From Nematostella vectensis (lineage: Eukaryota > Cnidaria > Anthozoa > Actiniaria > Edwardsiidae): a stretch of DNA of 64,000 bases. The notes beneath the pieces are model-generated. The model did not search any database and had not been told where the DNA came from. It worked only from the letters and a program-made list of their open reading frames with translations. Made by a program: the position numbers and the translations under genes. The stretch lies in the NCBI RefSeq assembly GCF_932526225.1, contig NC_064048.1:1105340-1169339 (forward strand). Reading direction: 5' to 3'. Shown here one piece after another: positions 11,984 through 25,659 of the stretch (positions within the stretch are counted from its first letter, which is position 1; each line of letters opens with the position of its first letter).

Positions 11984-14900
11984 CTGTCATATGGTATAAA
12001 CAACATAACCAACAAATGGTTAATTCTATGCTCCAATTTGTAGAGTACGACGTTCAGTTGGGCATAAAACAGAGGGCAGTATCCAGTAGTACATACCAGC
12101 GTTATCATGGCCAATACGCAGAGTCGTCAACCCACCAAGATTAGGGTGCTGCAAAAATATTTATACAGAAAGTCAATATTTATATAAGATGAAAAACTTT
12201 TTATAAGGTCCTGCATTAGATTTCAGCACATTTTAAAACATGCCGAGACTCAGATAGCACCAAAATATTGCTTTGTTAGTGTCGATCTAAAATGCCAAAT
12301 CAAATTGTGTTAATGTTCACAACCTTTTAAAAAAATTGTATAATTCCCTTTCTAATACTTATTGAGCATTATATTTGTATATACACTGAAATTTAAGAAC
12401 ATCATTGAGAACATTTTCAACCTTTAAGTGCTCCAAAAATAAGAACAGCCAAGCCTCAACTGAAAATTAAAAAAGAGGGGTACCCATGAACCCTGGAACC
12501 ATAGCAACAAAGCCAAAGTGCTTGAATGCTAAATACCTGGAATCGAAACTCGTTCTCGTTTTTGGGTAGAGCCATGACTGCAGTGTCTGTTATGTGGCCT
12601 GCTAGGAGCATCCATGCGTTTGCTGTCGTTGACCCCCCTCCAAGCTGCTTTCCAGTCTTGATTACCACTTTATAAGTCACGGCTGCCAATCAAATGTCAG
12701 AGTTGTCATTTCTCACGCGTTGTAATTTGACAAACATAATAGAGATTTCTCAACTGTCAATTAAATTTCGCAGTACCAATCACATGTAAAAGATCCGAAT
12801 CAATTTTCAGAGACATCGATCATGTATTACAGCTGTCACTCAATTGCCACAACCTACTCCTGTGCAGCACTGAACTCACCTTTGTGAATGAGCTCACCCA
12901 TTGATGTAACTTAAGTCAACCCTGGATGTGGCTCAACTCACCCGTTGATTTGACTTAAGTCAACCCTGGATGTGGCTCAACTCACCCGTTGATGTAACTT
13001 AAGTCAACCCTGAACGTGGCTCAACTCACCTGTTGATGTAACTTAAGTCAACCCTGGAGGTGGCTCAACTCACTCGTTGATGTGACTTAAGTCAACCCTG
13101 GATGTGGCTCAACTCACCTGTTGACGTAACTTGAGTCAACCCTGGATGTGGCTCAACTCACCCGTTGATGTGACTTAAGTCAACCCTGGATGTGGCTCAA
13201 CTCACCCGTTGATGTGACTTAAGTCAACCCTGGATGTGGCTCAACTCACCTGTTGACGTAACTTGAGTCAACCCTGGATGTGGCTCAACTCACCCGTTGA
13301 TGTAACTTAAGTCAACCCTGAACGTGGCTCAACTCACCTGTTGATGTAACTTAAGTCAACCCTGGAGGTGGCTCAACTCACCCGTTGATGTGACTTAAGT
13401 CAACCCTGGATGTGGCTCAACTCACCTGTTGACGTAACTTGAGTCAACCCTGGATGTGGCTCAACTCACCCGTTGATGTGACTTAAGTCAACCCTGGATG
13501 TGGCTCAACTCACCCGTTGATGTGACTTAAGTCAACCCTGGATGTGGCTCAACTCACCCGTTGATGTGACTTAAGTCAACCCTGGATGTGGCTCAACTCA
13601 CCTGTTGACGTAACTTGAGTCAACCCTGGATGTGGCTCAACTCACCCGTTGATGTGACTTAAGTCAACCCTGGATGTGGCTCAACTTACCTGTTGATGTG
13701 ACTCACCTGTTCATGTGTAGCCAATACAGAGCATTAGCAGGTCATGTACGATTGAGGGGCACAACAAAGAGACATTAAGAAATTATTTGGGGGGCACAGT
13801 CACGCCCCTTCTGGTCATTCCCTTATAATTTTAGAAATTATTGGGGGGGGCATATGCCCTCAGTGCCCCACCCCTGCTCGGCCCTGCAATAGTGGTGAAC
13901 TCACCTGTTGACGTGAAGCAGTTTGTGAAGCAGAAGAAATCTACAGCATTGAGCGACAGCAGATGATACAGGAACTGCTCACGCTCCTCCTCTGTGCGCA
14001 GAAAGGCATAGTCCTTATAGCGTAACCTGCACATTACACACAGATGAGGGTTAGCGTAAGGTGTATATAACACACAGATGAGTGTTAGCGTAACGTGTAT
14101 ATAACACACAGATGAGGGTTAGCGTAACGTGTATATAACACACAGATGAGGGTTAGCGTAACGTGTATATAACACACAGATGAGGGTTAGCGTAACATGT
14201 ATATGATGAGGGTTAGCATACCTATTACACACAGATGAGGGTTAGCGTAACCTGTATATTACACACAGATGAGAGTTAGCACAACTTGCATATTACACAC
14301 ACAAGTAAAGGTTAGCGTAACCTGCTTAACACACAGAAACACACAGATGAGGTTTAGCACATGGTTATGAAAAGTTCTTACGAGTCTCAAGTTCAAAGTT
14401 CTTACCTCAAGAGTCTGTCATCATTGACGACTTGCTTTAGATGCTTGGACAAGACCTTCTTCTCCAAAGACAACCTATAGAGAATTGGTGGTTTGATCAG
14501 TGAGTGGTTTGGCTTGATAGATGTCATATGTCATACGACAAGGTTTTATTATATATGTCATATATTTTACCAAAGAATAACTCTGACTCTGGCGTTTTCA
14601 GGCAGGAGTCGCAGGTCCATTTTTCTCCCTCCCCTCAACCAGACCATTTAATGAGTCATTAAAATAGTCATAAAAAAATAACCTTCAATTCCTCTCCCCT
14701 CCTTCCTCTCCCCCTCCCCCTGCCTTCTCCTTCTTACCTATTCTCAATCTACACCACCCCTCCCCCACTTGGAAACTACCTTGCCCAGGCGCGAGCATGC
14801 CCGATGTCCGTCTTGATCTCTGTCATGCTCTGGACATGTCTGGTGGGTACACACCAAGGACAAGAAAGCAAACAAAGCATGAGGCACTGAGGATCACATT

Positions 14901-17900
14901 ACTTTTAATGCCTTATTCTTTAACTACTGTTAAAAAGATACAAAACTACATTTTAGATAAAGTATATTTAACAAAGGAAGTGTCATTTTTCTACTGGTCA
15001 TCTACACCATCACACGCACTGTGATTGGCCATCTACAGCATCTTACATTCACTGTGATTGGCCATCTACAGCATCTTACATCCACTGTGATTGGCCATCT
15101 ACGGCATCTCACATCCACTGTGATTGGCCATCTACAGCATCTTACATCCACTGTGATTGGCCATCTACAGCATCTTACATCCACTGTGATTGGCCATCTA
15201 CGGCATCTCACATCTACTGTGATTGGCCATCTACAGCATCTTACATCCACTGTGATTGGCCATCTACAGAATCTCACATTCACTGTGATTGGCCATCTAC
15301 AGCATCTTACATCCACTGTGATTGGCCATCTACAGCATCTCACATTCACTGTGATTTGTCATCTACAGCATCTCAAATCCACTGTGATTGGCCATCTACA
15401 GCATCTCACATCCACTGTGATTGGCCATCTACAGCATCTTACATCCACTGTGATTGGCCATCTACAGCATCTCACATCCACTGTGATTGGCCATCTCATA
15501 GTGATAGATGGTGATTGCCATTCTCTCACAGAAATATCAAACCAAGGATTTGATAGAAAGACTAACTTACTGTGCAAATTAGGGACTAATATACTTGATG
15601 AACAATCTCTTTGCTAACCACAATCTAACACATCCCCCCTCCCCCCTTCAGATGGGGGTCAAGAAATGTATGGAAGCCATTTTCCATAGATTTACCCCTA
15701 CCATTTATATCTTATAGATCCCCCCTTAAATAAATCTTGTCCCCTATCCCCCTCCCCCTTGAGCAAAGTTGTATCTACCTCATGTCTGATAACACGGCAG
15801 CTGATTGACTGAGTGGTTGCATCAAGGCTAGGATATCAGTGGGGACACCAATGCTGCGCCTTTTCTGGGGGGAGTGCTTGGTAGGAGAGTCAACTGTACG
15901 CATGGCTGTGGAAAAGGAACAAAACTAGGGAGGTAGAGAACAAATTTTTTTTCAGGGGGGGGGAGAAAAAAGCATTTTCTTCAGGGAGTAGAGAACAAAG
16001 CTTTTCTTTACGGAAAGAGAGAGCAAAGCCTTTCTTCAGGGGGGTAGAGAGCAAAGCTGTTATTCAGGGAAAGCAAGAGCAAAGCTGTTATCCAGGGGGG
16101 GTAGAGAGCAAAGCTGTTCTTCAGGGGGGTAGAGAACAAAGCTGTTCTTCAGGGGGGGTAGAAAACAAAGCTGTTCTTCAGGGGGGTAGAGAACAAAGCT
16201 GTTCTTCAGGGGGGTAGAGAGCAAAGCTGTTTTTCAGGGGGGTAGAGAACAAAGCTGTTCTTCAGGGGGTAGAGAACAAAAGCTTTTCCTTACGGAAAGA
16301 GAGAGCAAAGCCTTTCTTCAGGGGGGTAGAGAGCAAAGCTGTTCTTCAGGGAAAGCAAGAGCAAAGCTGTTATCCAGGGGGTAGAGAGGAAAGCTGTTCT
16401 TCAGGGGGGTAGAGAACAAAGCTGTTCTTCAGGGGGGGGTAGAGAGGAAAGCTGTTCTTCAGGGGGGTAGAGAACAAAGCTGTTCTTCAGGGTGATAGAG
16501 AGCAAAGCTGTTCTTCAGGGGGGTAGAGAACAAAGCTGTTCTTCAGGGGAGTAGAGAGCAAAGCTGTTCTTCAGGGGGGTAGAGAACAAAGTTGTTCTTC
16601 AGAGGGGTGGAGAACAAAGCTGTTCTTCAGGGGAGTAGAGAGCAAAGCTGTTCTTCAGGGGGGTAGAGAACAAAGCTGTTCTTCAGGGGGTAGAGAGCAA
16701 AGCTGTTCTTCAGGGGGGTAGAGAACAAAGTTGTTCTTCAGAGGGGTAGAGAACAAAGCTGTTCTTCAGGGGGGTAGAGAGCAAAGCTGTTCTTTAGGGG
16801 GGTAGAGAGCAAAGTTGTTTTTCAGAGGGGTAGAGAACAAAGCTGTTCTTCAGGGGGTAGAGAGCAAAGCTGTTCTTCAGGGGGGTAGAGAACAAAGTTG
16901 TTCTTCAGAGGGGTAGAGAACAAAGCTGTTCTTCAGGAGGGTAGAGAGCAAAGCTGTTCTTTAGGGGGGTAGAGAGCAAAGTTGTTCTTCGGAGGGGTAG
17001 AGAACAAAGATGTTCTTCAGGGGGGTAGAGAACAAAGCTGTTCTTCTGGGGGGTAGAGAACAAAGCTGTTCTTCAGGAGGGTAGAGAACAAAGCTGTTCT
17101 TCAGGGGGTAGAGAACAAAGCTGTTCTTCAGGGGGTAGGGAGCAAAGTTGTTCTTCAGAGGAGTAGAGAACAAAGCTGTTCTTCAGGGGGGTAGAGAGCA
17201 AAGCTGTTCTTCAGGGGGGTAGAGAACAAAGTTGTTCTTCAGAGGGGTAGAGAACAAAGCTGTTCTTCAGGAGGGTAGAGAGCAAAGCTGTTCTTCAGGG
17301 GGGTAGAGAGCAAAGTTGTTCTACAGAGGGGTAGAGAGCAAAGCTGTTCTTCAGGGGGGTAGAGAACAAAACTGTTCTTCAGGAGGGTAGAGAACAAAGC
17401 TGTTCTTCAGGGGGTAGAGAACAAAGTTGTTCTTCAGAGGGGTAGAGAACAAAGCTGTTCTTCAGAGGGGTAGAGAACAAAGCTGTTCTTCAGGGGGGTA
17501 GAGAACAAAGTTGTTCTTCAGGGGGTAGAGAACAAAGTTGTTCTACAGAGGGGTAGAGAACAAAGCTGTTCTTCAGTGGGTAGAGAGCAAAGTTGTTCTT
17601 CAGGGGGGTAGAGAGCAAAGCTGTTCTTCAGGGGGGTAGAGAGCAAAGTTGTTCTTCAGGGGGGTAGAAAACAAAGCTGTTCTTCAGGGGGGTAGAGAGC
17701 AAAGCTGTTCTTTAGGGGGGTAGAGAACAAAGTTGTTCTTCAGAGGGGTAGAGAACAAAGCTGTTCTTCAGGAGGGTAGAGAGCAAAGCTGTTCTTTAGG
17801 GGGGTAGAGAGCAAAGTTGTTCTTCGGAGGGGTAGAGAACAAAGATGTTCTTCAGGGGGGTAGAGAACAAAGCTGTTCTTCAGGGGGGTAGAGAACAAAG

Positions 17901-20900
17901 CTGTTCTTCAGGAGGGTAGAGAACAAAGCTGTTCTTCAGGGGGTAGAGAACAAAGCTGTTCTTCAGGGGGTAGAGAACAAAGCTGTTCTTCAGGGGGGTA
18001 GAGAACAAAGTTGTTCTTCAGGGGGGTAGAGAACAAAGTTGTTCTACAGAGGGGTAGAGAACAAAGCTGTTCTTCAGTGGGTAGAGAGCAAAGTTGTTCT
18101 TCAGGGGGGTAGAGAACAAAGCTGTTCTTCAGGGGGTAGAGAACAAAGCTGTTCTTCAGGGGGGTAGAGAACAAAGCTGTTCTTCAGGGGGGTAAAGAAC
18201 AAAGCTGTTCTTCAGAGGGGTAGAGAACAAAGCTGTTCTTCAGGGGGTAGAGAACAAAGCTGTTCTTCAGGGGGGTAGAGAGCAAAGTTGTTCTTCAGGG
18301 GGGTAGAAAACAAAGCTGTTCTTCAGGGGGGTAGAGAGCAAAGCTGTTCTTTAGGGGGGTAGAGAACAAAGTTGTTCTTCAGAGGGGTAGAAAACAAAGC
18401 TGTTCTTCAGGGGGGTAGAGAACAAAGATGTTGTTAAGGGGGGTAGAGAACAAAGCTGTTCTTCAGGGGGGTAGAGAACAAAGTTGTTCTACAGAGGGGT
18501 AGAGAGCAAAGCTGTTCTTCAGGAGGGTAGAGAACAAAGCTGTTCTTCAGTGGGTAGAGAGCAAAGCTGTTCTTCAGGGGGTAGAGAACAAAGCTGTTCT
18601 TCAGGGGGTAGAGAGCAAAGCTGTTCTTCAGGGGGGTAGAGAACAAAGTTATTTTTCAGAGGGGTAGAGAAATTTCCATGTGGAGGGGAAAAAAGGAGTG
18701 GTTTGGAAAATGTTGCTGTAGTTTTCAGTGAAGAAAATGTTTTAAAAGTCAATGTTCAATACACATATGTATCCGTATATCATGTGGATGGTACTGTATA
18801 GTTAAAAGCAAACTGCAATTTTGTTTTTTGTATTGTTTGGAATAATGACTTGTCTGTCGTACTCACAAACTCTAGGTTTTCTTATTGATTTTAAAGGAAG
18901 TTATGATAATCAGCTACTCCTTACCTTCTGCTGGCGATAAGGAGTTATGATCCGATTGGTCAGATGTGTGATCTTCACACAGCGTCTGGTAAGCAATCAG
19001 ATGCGACCATAGTGCAGATTTCCCCTGAAACAGAGTGCATGTTTGCCTCAAATTTCAGACATCTTTCGTAAATCCCACTTGCATGACAATGTTGTTGTTA
19101 TTCCTTAACATCCAAAACACAAATCATTTTGGAAAATACAACTTTTCCAGTATCATTTTATCCTTTAGAAATATAATTGAGCCATTTTGGTTGAAGAATG
19201 GATTAAAATTCTTTGTAACTCAAGTGGATTTAACTCACTACACTGTACTAAACTTCACATCAGCTCTACAGCCTTCAAGTTTTAAGTAACAAAGTTATAG
19301 GTTCATCCCCTATGTTATTACTGTACCTCTCTTGTTTGGAGCCCATGGCTGAACACTCTCTCAAGAAGGTCACACAGACTGGCGATGAGGGTGTTCTCCT
19401 CCACACCAGAGACACTGGCATCTGTGTGGCCAAGGTCCACTGCCTCTTGGCCCATCTTTTGGACCAGCATCTTTTTGGTCTATTAATACAATACAATAGT
19501 CTTAAGGTAACATAACAATATCTAATGCAATAGTCTTAAGGTAACATAACAATAGCCAATACAATAGTCTTAAGGTAACATAACAATAGCCAATACAATA
19601 GTCTTAAGGTAACATAACAATAGCCAATACAATAGTCTTAAGGTAACATAACAATAGCCAATACAATAGTCTTAAGGTAACATAACAATAGCCAATACAA
19701 TAGTCTTAAGGTAACATAACAATATCCAATACAATAGTCTTAAGGTAACATAAGAATAGCCAATACAATAGTCTTAAGGTAACATAACAATAGCCAATAC
19801 AATAGTCTAAAGGTAACATAACAATAGCCAATACAATAGTCTAAAGGTAACATAACAATAGCCAATACAATAGTCTTAAGTTAACATAACATTAGCCTAC
19901 CTGTACCCTGTGGATGTTTTTTTTCCCAACAGAAAAAAAAACGCAAACTGAGTTTGCATGCCATGTACAACTAAATCTAAATTACACAGGTCTCATTATT
20001 ATCACAATACGAATTATGGCCAGCAATTAAAAATATGGTAAATGCTTGATTAAGTGGAAAATAGAAGTACATAAGATAAGCATCCCCCTCTCCAGAAAAG
20101 CACAAGTATGACTGAAAGCAAGGCTTTTAACACCAACAAGGTAGTCTTTTTTTTATCGAACAACTGGAGTTGACCACTGAGCTCTGAACTATATTTAAGA
20201 GCTATTTTTGTTTATTATTTAAGTCAGTGCTAGATGGATTATCTTTAAATTTTGTGCTTTGCTTCATTTTCAACCGCCCTCATCTAGGCCTAAGGGCACT
20301 GAAACAAGCATTCACGCTATAAGTGTACCTTTTGCCTACACTCCTTGAGTAGTTTCTGTATGAATGCATTCTGTGTAGAGTCTAGTGTCAGATCCCCAAG
20401 TTGACTCTGACTGCTCTTGGTCTTTGCCTCCTGCATGTATTTCTACAGCAAAATGGACAAATAATTGGGTCATTCTGCAAGTATGCTATATGTGATGTAA
20501 AACGACAAATATATATATATACTGCAGTAGATAGTAGTACCAAATAAGAGAAAGGCTGTAAAAATTAAAATACCTTGGAAGGCTTATTTCAAGAGTGGTG
20601 TTTCTAAATGTGTTGATTTGTATACAAATGCCTCCTGCCATTCACTGTCAACATTTTTGTGTATGTTTTGTCCTTGTATGTACTAATCAATTCAACATTA
20701 TACCAACCTTTAGACTGCTAGCAAGTTTATCCCGCATTTTCTTCCCATCCTACAGAAATAAAAAGTATTGATAAAACTTATTTATGTTTTAGTAAAATAG
20801 CATTATCCTTAGTGCATGCCAGCTTACTCGAAGAAACACACTTGATGTTAATTTCTATCTGGGGCAAACATTTTGTATTTCAAAGAGCTTAGCAGTCTCG

Positions 20901-23900
20901 TGAGGGATTTCACAAGAATTGTTATTGCTTAAATGTCAATTTAATGAAGTACAAGCTCAAACAGAGACAAAATAAAGTACAAAACATGAAGAAAAAAATA
21001 TATATTTAAATTTAAACTGTATATTCAATTCATAAATGTTTTGATTTTTGTTTTGATTTTTCATATTATAAAAAAAACATCTTAGCTGGTTGAAATGCTT
21101 TGGCATTTGCCTGTTTTTATTTCAAAATAATCTCCTCCCCTTATTTAAAAATCAAAACACATTTTTTTTCTAAATGAAAGAAAACTTTTTGATAAAAAAT
21201 AATAATAATTAAGAGACAGTGTGATCAAAACAAAATACTGAATATATCGATTATCACTGGCTTGAAAACTTCAGTGAGAGCCATGATAAGACAGTGATTT
21301 AGATTATGAATAAGAAAATTATAAATTGGCACATCTGATTAGGGTAATGTTATTAAAAGGTACAAGGTAGCTGGTGATGAGGGCAAAGGATTCACAAAAC
21401 AATCTATCAATGAAAGACAATTTTGGCTTGATTTGTAGACGTGTATGTAACTAGGACTAATTATAAATCAGTGATCAATATAGTAAAGACACATTGTACT
21501 ATACCATCCTAAACACAGTGTAAATTCTATGAAGGTAAAAAAAACATTTTTTGAAGAAATCTTTATAAAATTTAAATTTTTTTGACACTAAAAAAATCCT
21601 TGGCAAGAATAGTTTTGATTGAAAAAGGCTTCTCAAACTAGAAAATCGATTCAACAGACCTGTCACTTCTTCACAGCCAGAGACAGCAAGACAAACACAT
21701 ACAGAATGTTTTTAAATAACTAGGCAGAAACATAATGAAACCCTAAGTAATAGACAAAGAGGTTTCATGATAAGCTGTGATGTTATTGGAAGGTCACAGT
21801 AAGGCCTCTGAAGTATTTCCTGTCTGCAGCCTTGGTCACACAACATGGGACAAGTGTTGAAAGCCAAAAACTTAATTATTAGCCGGGTATAATACCACAT
21901 TATATGAGAAAAACATGCTGGGACCATTACAAAAATATTATCTAAAAGCATTTCAATCAAAATTGCTGGAGAAGTTGTTTTTTTAACAAAAAAAGGGGGG
22001 AAAAAGGAATACACAAATTATTGCAAATTAAAAGGAAATTTATATTTTCCTAAAATAGAATACTGTAATCATTTATATGCAGCTGAGTGATTGGATTAGC
22101 TAGCCAAGTAAGAAAGAAATTATTCAAAAACAATGCTCAAGTTATGAGATCAATTATGATTAGAATATTCTCTGTTACTGCTTATTAGGCAACTGTCACA
22201 TAGTTTACCTTTTAACATCAATACAGCTTTCTGAATAATCATTTTTCAAATTCATGTTATATGAAAGAACATCTGACAAACATCCTGTTTCTTTTTTCAG
22301 AAATCAGATTGCTGATTTTGAATTTTACAAACAACGCGACTTTTACAAAATTTTCTTATAACCATAACAGATTATAATGTAGATAAGAAATCATTTTGGC
22401 TTCCTTTAAGTAGTGCCCTAATAACCAATAGGGGCCAGGACCTGTGCCCCCCCCCCCAAGTTTATTTATAAGGAAATGACCATTAGGGGTGTGGCTGTGC
22501 CGTTAGTTATCCAAATTACCCTTGTATTATGCCCCCCGAGTCTTTTTATGTCTGTTATGGCCCTATTGAGTGTAAATATTATAGCTTAACAGCATTTATT
22601 CACATAATTCAATGCAGCAATAGGCATTGGTCCATTACGTAACCTAAACAAACAGTTTCCTAATGGCACTCATCAATGGTCACATAATTGCTTGAGTCGT
22701 TAGGCAACCATAAAGTTTGGGTTTACTAACCTGCATGGTGTTGAGCAGTACATGTTGTGAGTGAAGCTGCTGCCGGTTGCGCCGTCTCCAGTTGACCTTA
22801 CCACTCCTGAAAGCAAACGTTCTTGTTACTTGACAGCTAAGTCAGTGTGGAATATTTTGTAAAAGGGCTTTAAACTAAAGCTTTATAGCAACCAACCTAC
22901 CACCAGTCAACTATCAGACTGTCAATTATTAGTCTGTCAAGCACCAGTCTGTCAATCATCAGTCTGTCAATCATTAGTCTGTCAATCGTCTGTCTGTCAA
23001 TCATCAGTAGGTCAATCATCAGTATATCTGTCATTAGTCTGTCAATCATCAGTATATCTGTCATCAATCTGTCAATCATCAGTCTGTCAATCATTAGTAT
23101 ATCTGTCATTTGTCTGTCATCAATCTGTCATTCATAAGTATATCTGTCATCTGTCTGTCAATAATCAGCCTGTCAATCTTCAGTCTGCCAATCATCAGAA
23201 TATCTGTTATCAGTTGGTCAATCATCAGAATAAATATTCTCGGTCATCAGTCTGTCAGTCATCAGCCTGTCAATCATCAGTCCGTCAATCATCATCATAT
23301 ATCTGTCATCGGTCTGTCAATGATCAGTCTGTCAAACATCAGTACATCTGTCATCTGTCTGTCCATCATCAGTATACCTGTCATCTGTCTGTTTATCATC
23401 AGTATATCATTCATCTATTAACTACCAGTCTGTCTGTCTGACATTAGTTTCTGTGAACCTTCCTCCTTCCCTCAAAGTCAGTCACTGCCTGTCTGTCACT
23501 GCCAGTCAATACTGTCAGTCTTTCATCAGTGTCTGTCCTTCCATTCTTTCTGTGATCATAGCCACCATTAGTTATTGGCATTATCATATCCACCATTAGT
23601 TATTGCCATTATCATACCCACCATTAGTTATTGGCATTATCATATCCACCATTAGTTATTGGCATTATCATAACCACCATCAGTTATTGGTATTATCATA
23701 TCCACCATTAGTTATTGGCATTATCATATCCATCATTAGTTATTGGCATTATCATAGCCACCATTAGTTATTGGTATTATCATATCCATCATTAGTTATT
23801 GGCATTATCATATCCACCATCAGTCATTGGTATTATCATATCCACCATTAGTTATTGGCATTATCATATCCATCATTAGTTATTGGCATTATCATATCCA

Positions 23901-25626
23901 CCATTAGTTATTGGCATTATCATATCCACCATTAGTTATTGGCATTATCATATCCACCATTAGTTATTGGCATTATCATATCCACCATTAGTTATTGGCA
24001 TTATCATATCCACCATCAGTTATTGGTATTATCATATCCACCATTAGTTATTGGCATTATCATATCCATCATTAGTTATTGGCATTATCATATCCACCAT
24101 TAGTTATTGGCATTATCATATCCACCATTAGTTATTGGCATTATCATATCCACCATCAGTTATTGGTATTATCATATCCACCATTAGTTATTGGCATTAT
24201 CATATCCATCATTAGTTATTGGCATTATCATAGCCACCATTAGTTATTGGTATTATCATATCCACCATTAGTTATTGGCATTATCTGATATCCTCCATTA
24301 GTTATTGGCATTATCATATCCACCATTAGTTATTGGCATTATCATATCCACCATTAGTTATAGGTATTATCAGGCAGGGTTCAAAATATTTTTTTAATCT
24401 GCTAGATTTTGCCGGCTTTGTGGATTTTGGTGTCTTGCATGCTAAAAATATGAGAAGGGGGTACAGAAAAAAAAGATCCAGAAAAGACAAGCCGCTATTT
24501 TGAACCCTGTCAGGTTCTGATCATCATAGAAGGATACAGAGCTAACAGCCATACCCTTTCCCTTGTGGACAATCATCAAGGACATCTTTGCTCAGATTCA
24601 GAAAACAGTCTGCTTTAGTATCTAGGGAAAAGGCAAATGATAGATTTATACCAGAAAAAAATATACCAGACAATTAGCAGGTAATTAGAAAAGAATGATG
24701 AATGTTACAATATGCAAGCAACTTCCAAGGGTCAAAGTTATTGCATGTTGTTATCCCAATGATATTAGTTTTTGCTATGTTCTTGAAAACAATTCATATT
24801 GTAACCCAAAACACATTTGGATAATAAGTTATTGCAACCTGAACCCTTCCCATGACCCAGTATGTAAAAGGCTCATGTGAACCCAGCATATAAAAGGCTC
24901 ATGTGAACCCTGTATATGAAAGGCTCATGTGAACCCAGTATATGAAAGGCTCATGTAAACCCAGCATATAAAAGGCTCATGTGAACCCTGTATATGAAAG
25001 GCTCATGTGAACCTAGTATATGGAAGGCTCATGTGAACCCAGCATATGAAAGGCTCATGTGAACCCTGTATATGAAAGGCTCATGTGAACCCTGTATATG
25101 AAAGGCTCATGTGAACCTGGTATATCAAAGGCTCATGTGAACCCGGTATATCAAAGGCTCATGTGAACCCAGCATATAAAAGGCTCATGTGAATCCTTTA
25201 TATGAAAGGCTCATGTGAACCCAGTATATGAAAGGCTAATGTGGACCCAGTATATAAAAAGCTTATGTGGACCCAGCATAGATCAAAGGCTCTGCGAGCC
25301 AGCTTGTGAATGCAAATTGATTTTTTTCTAGTTATTTTCTTTTGAGCATAAAAGATATACAAGATTAATACTGAACAAAGCAAGAACACATCCAAGATGC
25401 TGAGAGTACATAAAAATGTCCTAATTTATATAATAATATAATAATTTATTATTATTATCATCATCATCATCATCACCATCACCATCACCATCACCATCAC
25501 CATCACCATCACCATCACCATCACCATCACCATCACCATCACCATCACCATCACCATCACCATCACCATCACCATCACCATCACCATCACCATCACCATC
25601 ACCATCACCATCACCATCACCATCAC

Positions 25627-25659
<33 letters not shown>

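Noticed and set aside
15013-15498. Clustered CCAAT boxes
   Set aside because: The ATTGG in each unit is a by-product of the repeat deep in an intron, with no sign of a promoter.
15925-18670. Clustered glucocorticoid-type response elements (AGAACA/TGTTCT)
   Set aside because: The half-sites are spaced by 4 bases, not the required 3, and the array is explained as a minisatellite.
22905-23441. Ser/Ile/His-rich small proteins on both strands
   Set aside because: Short-unit tandem repeat with frames in several registers; no start context or homologue.
25426-25659. Met-Val repeat protein
   Set aside because: Product of a CACCAT microsatellite read on the minus strand.
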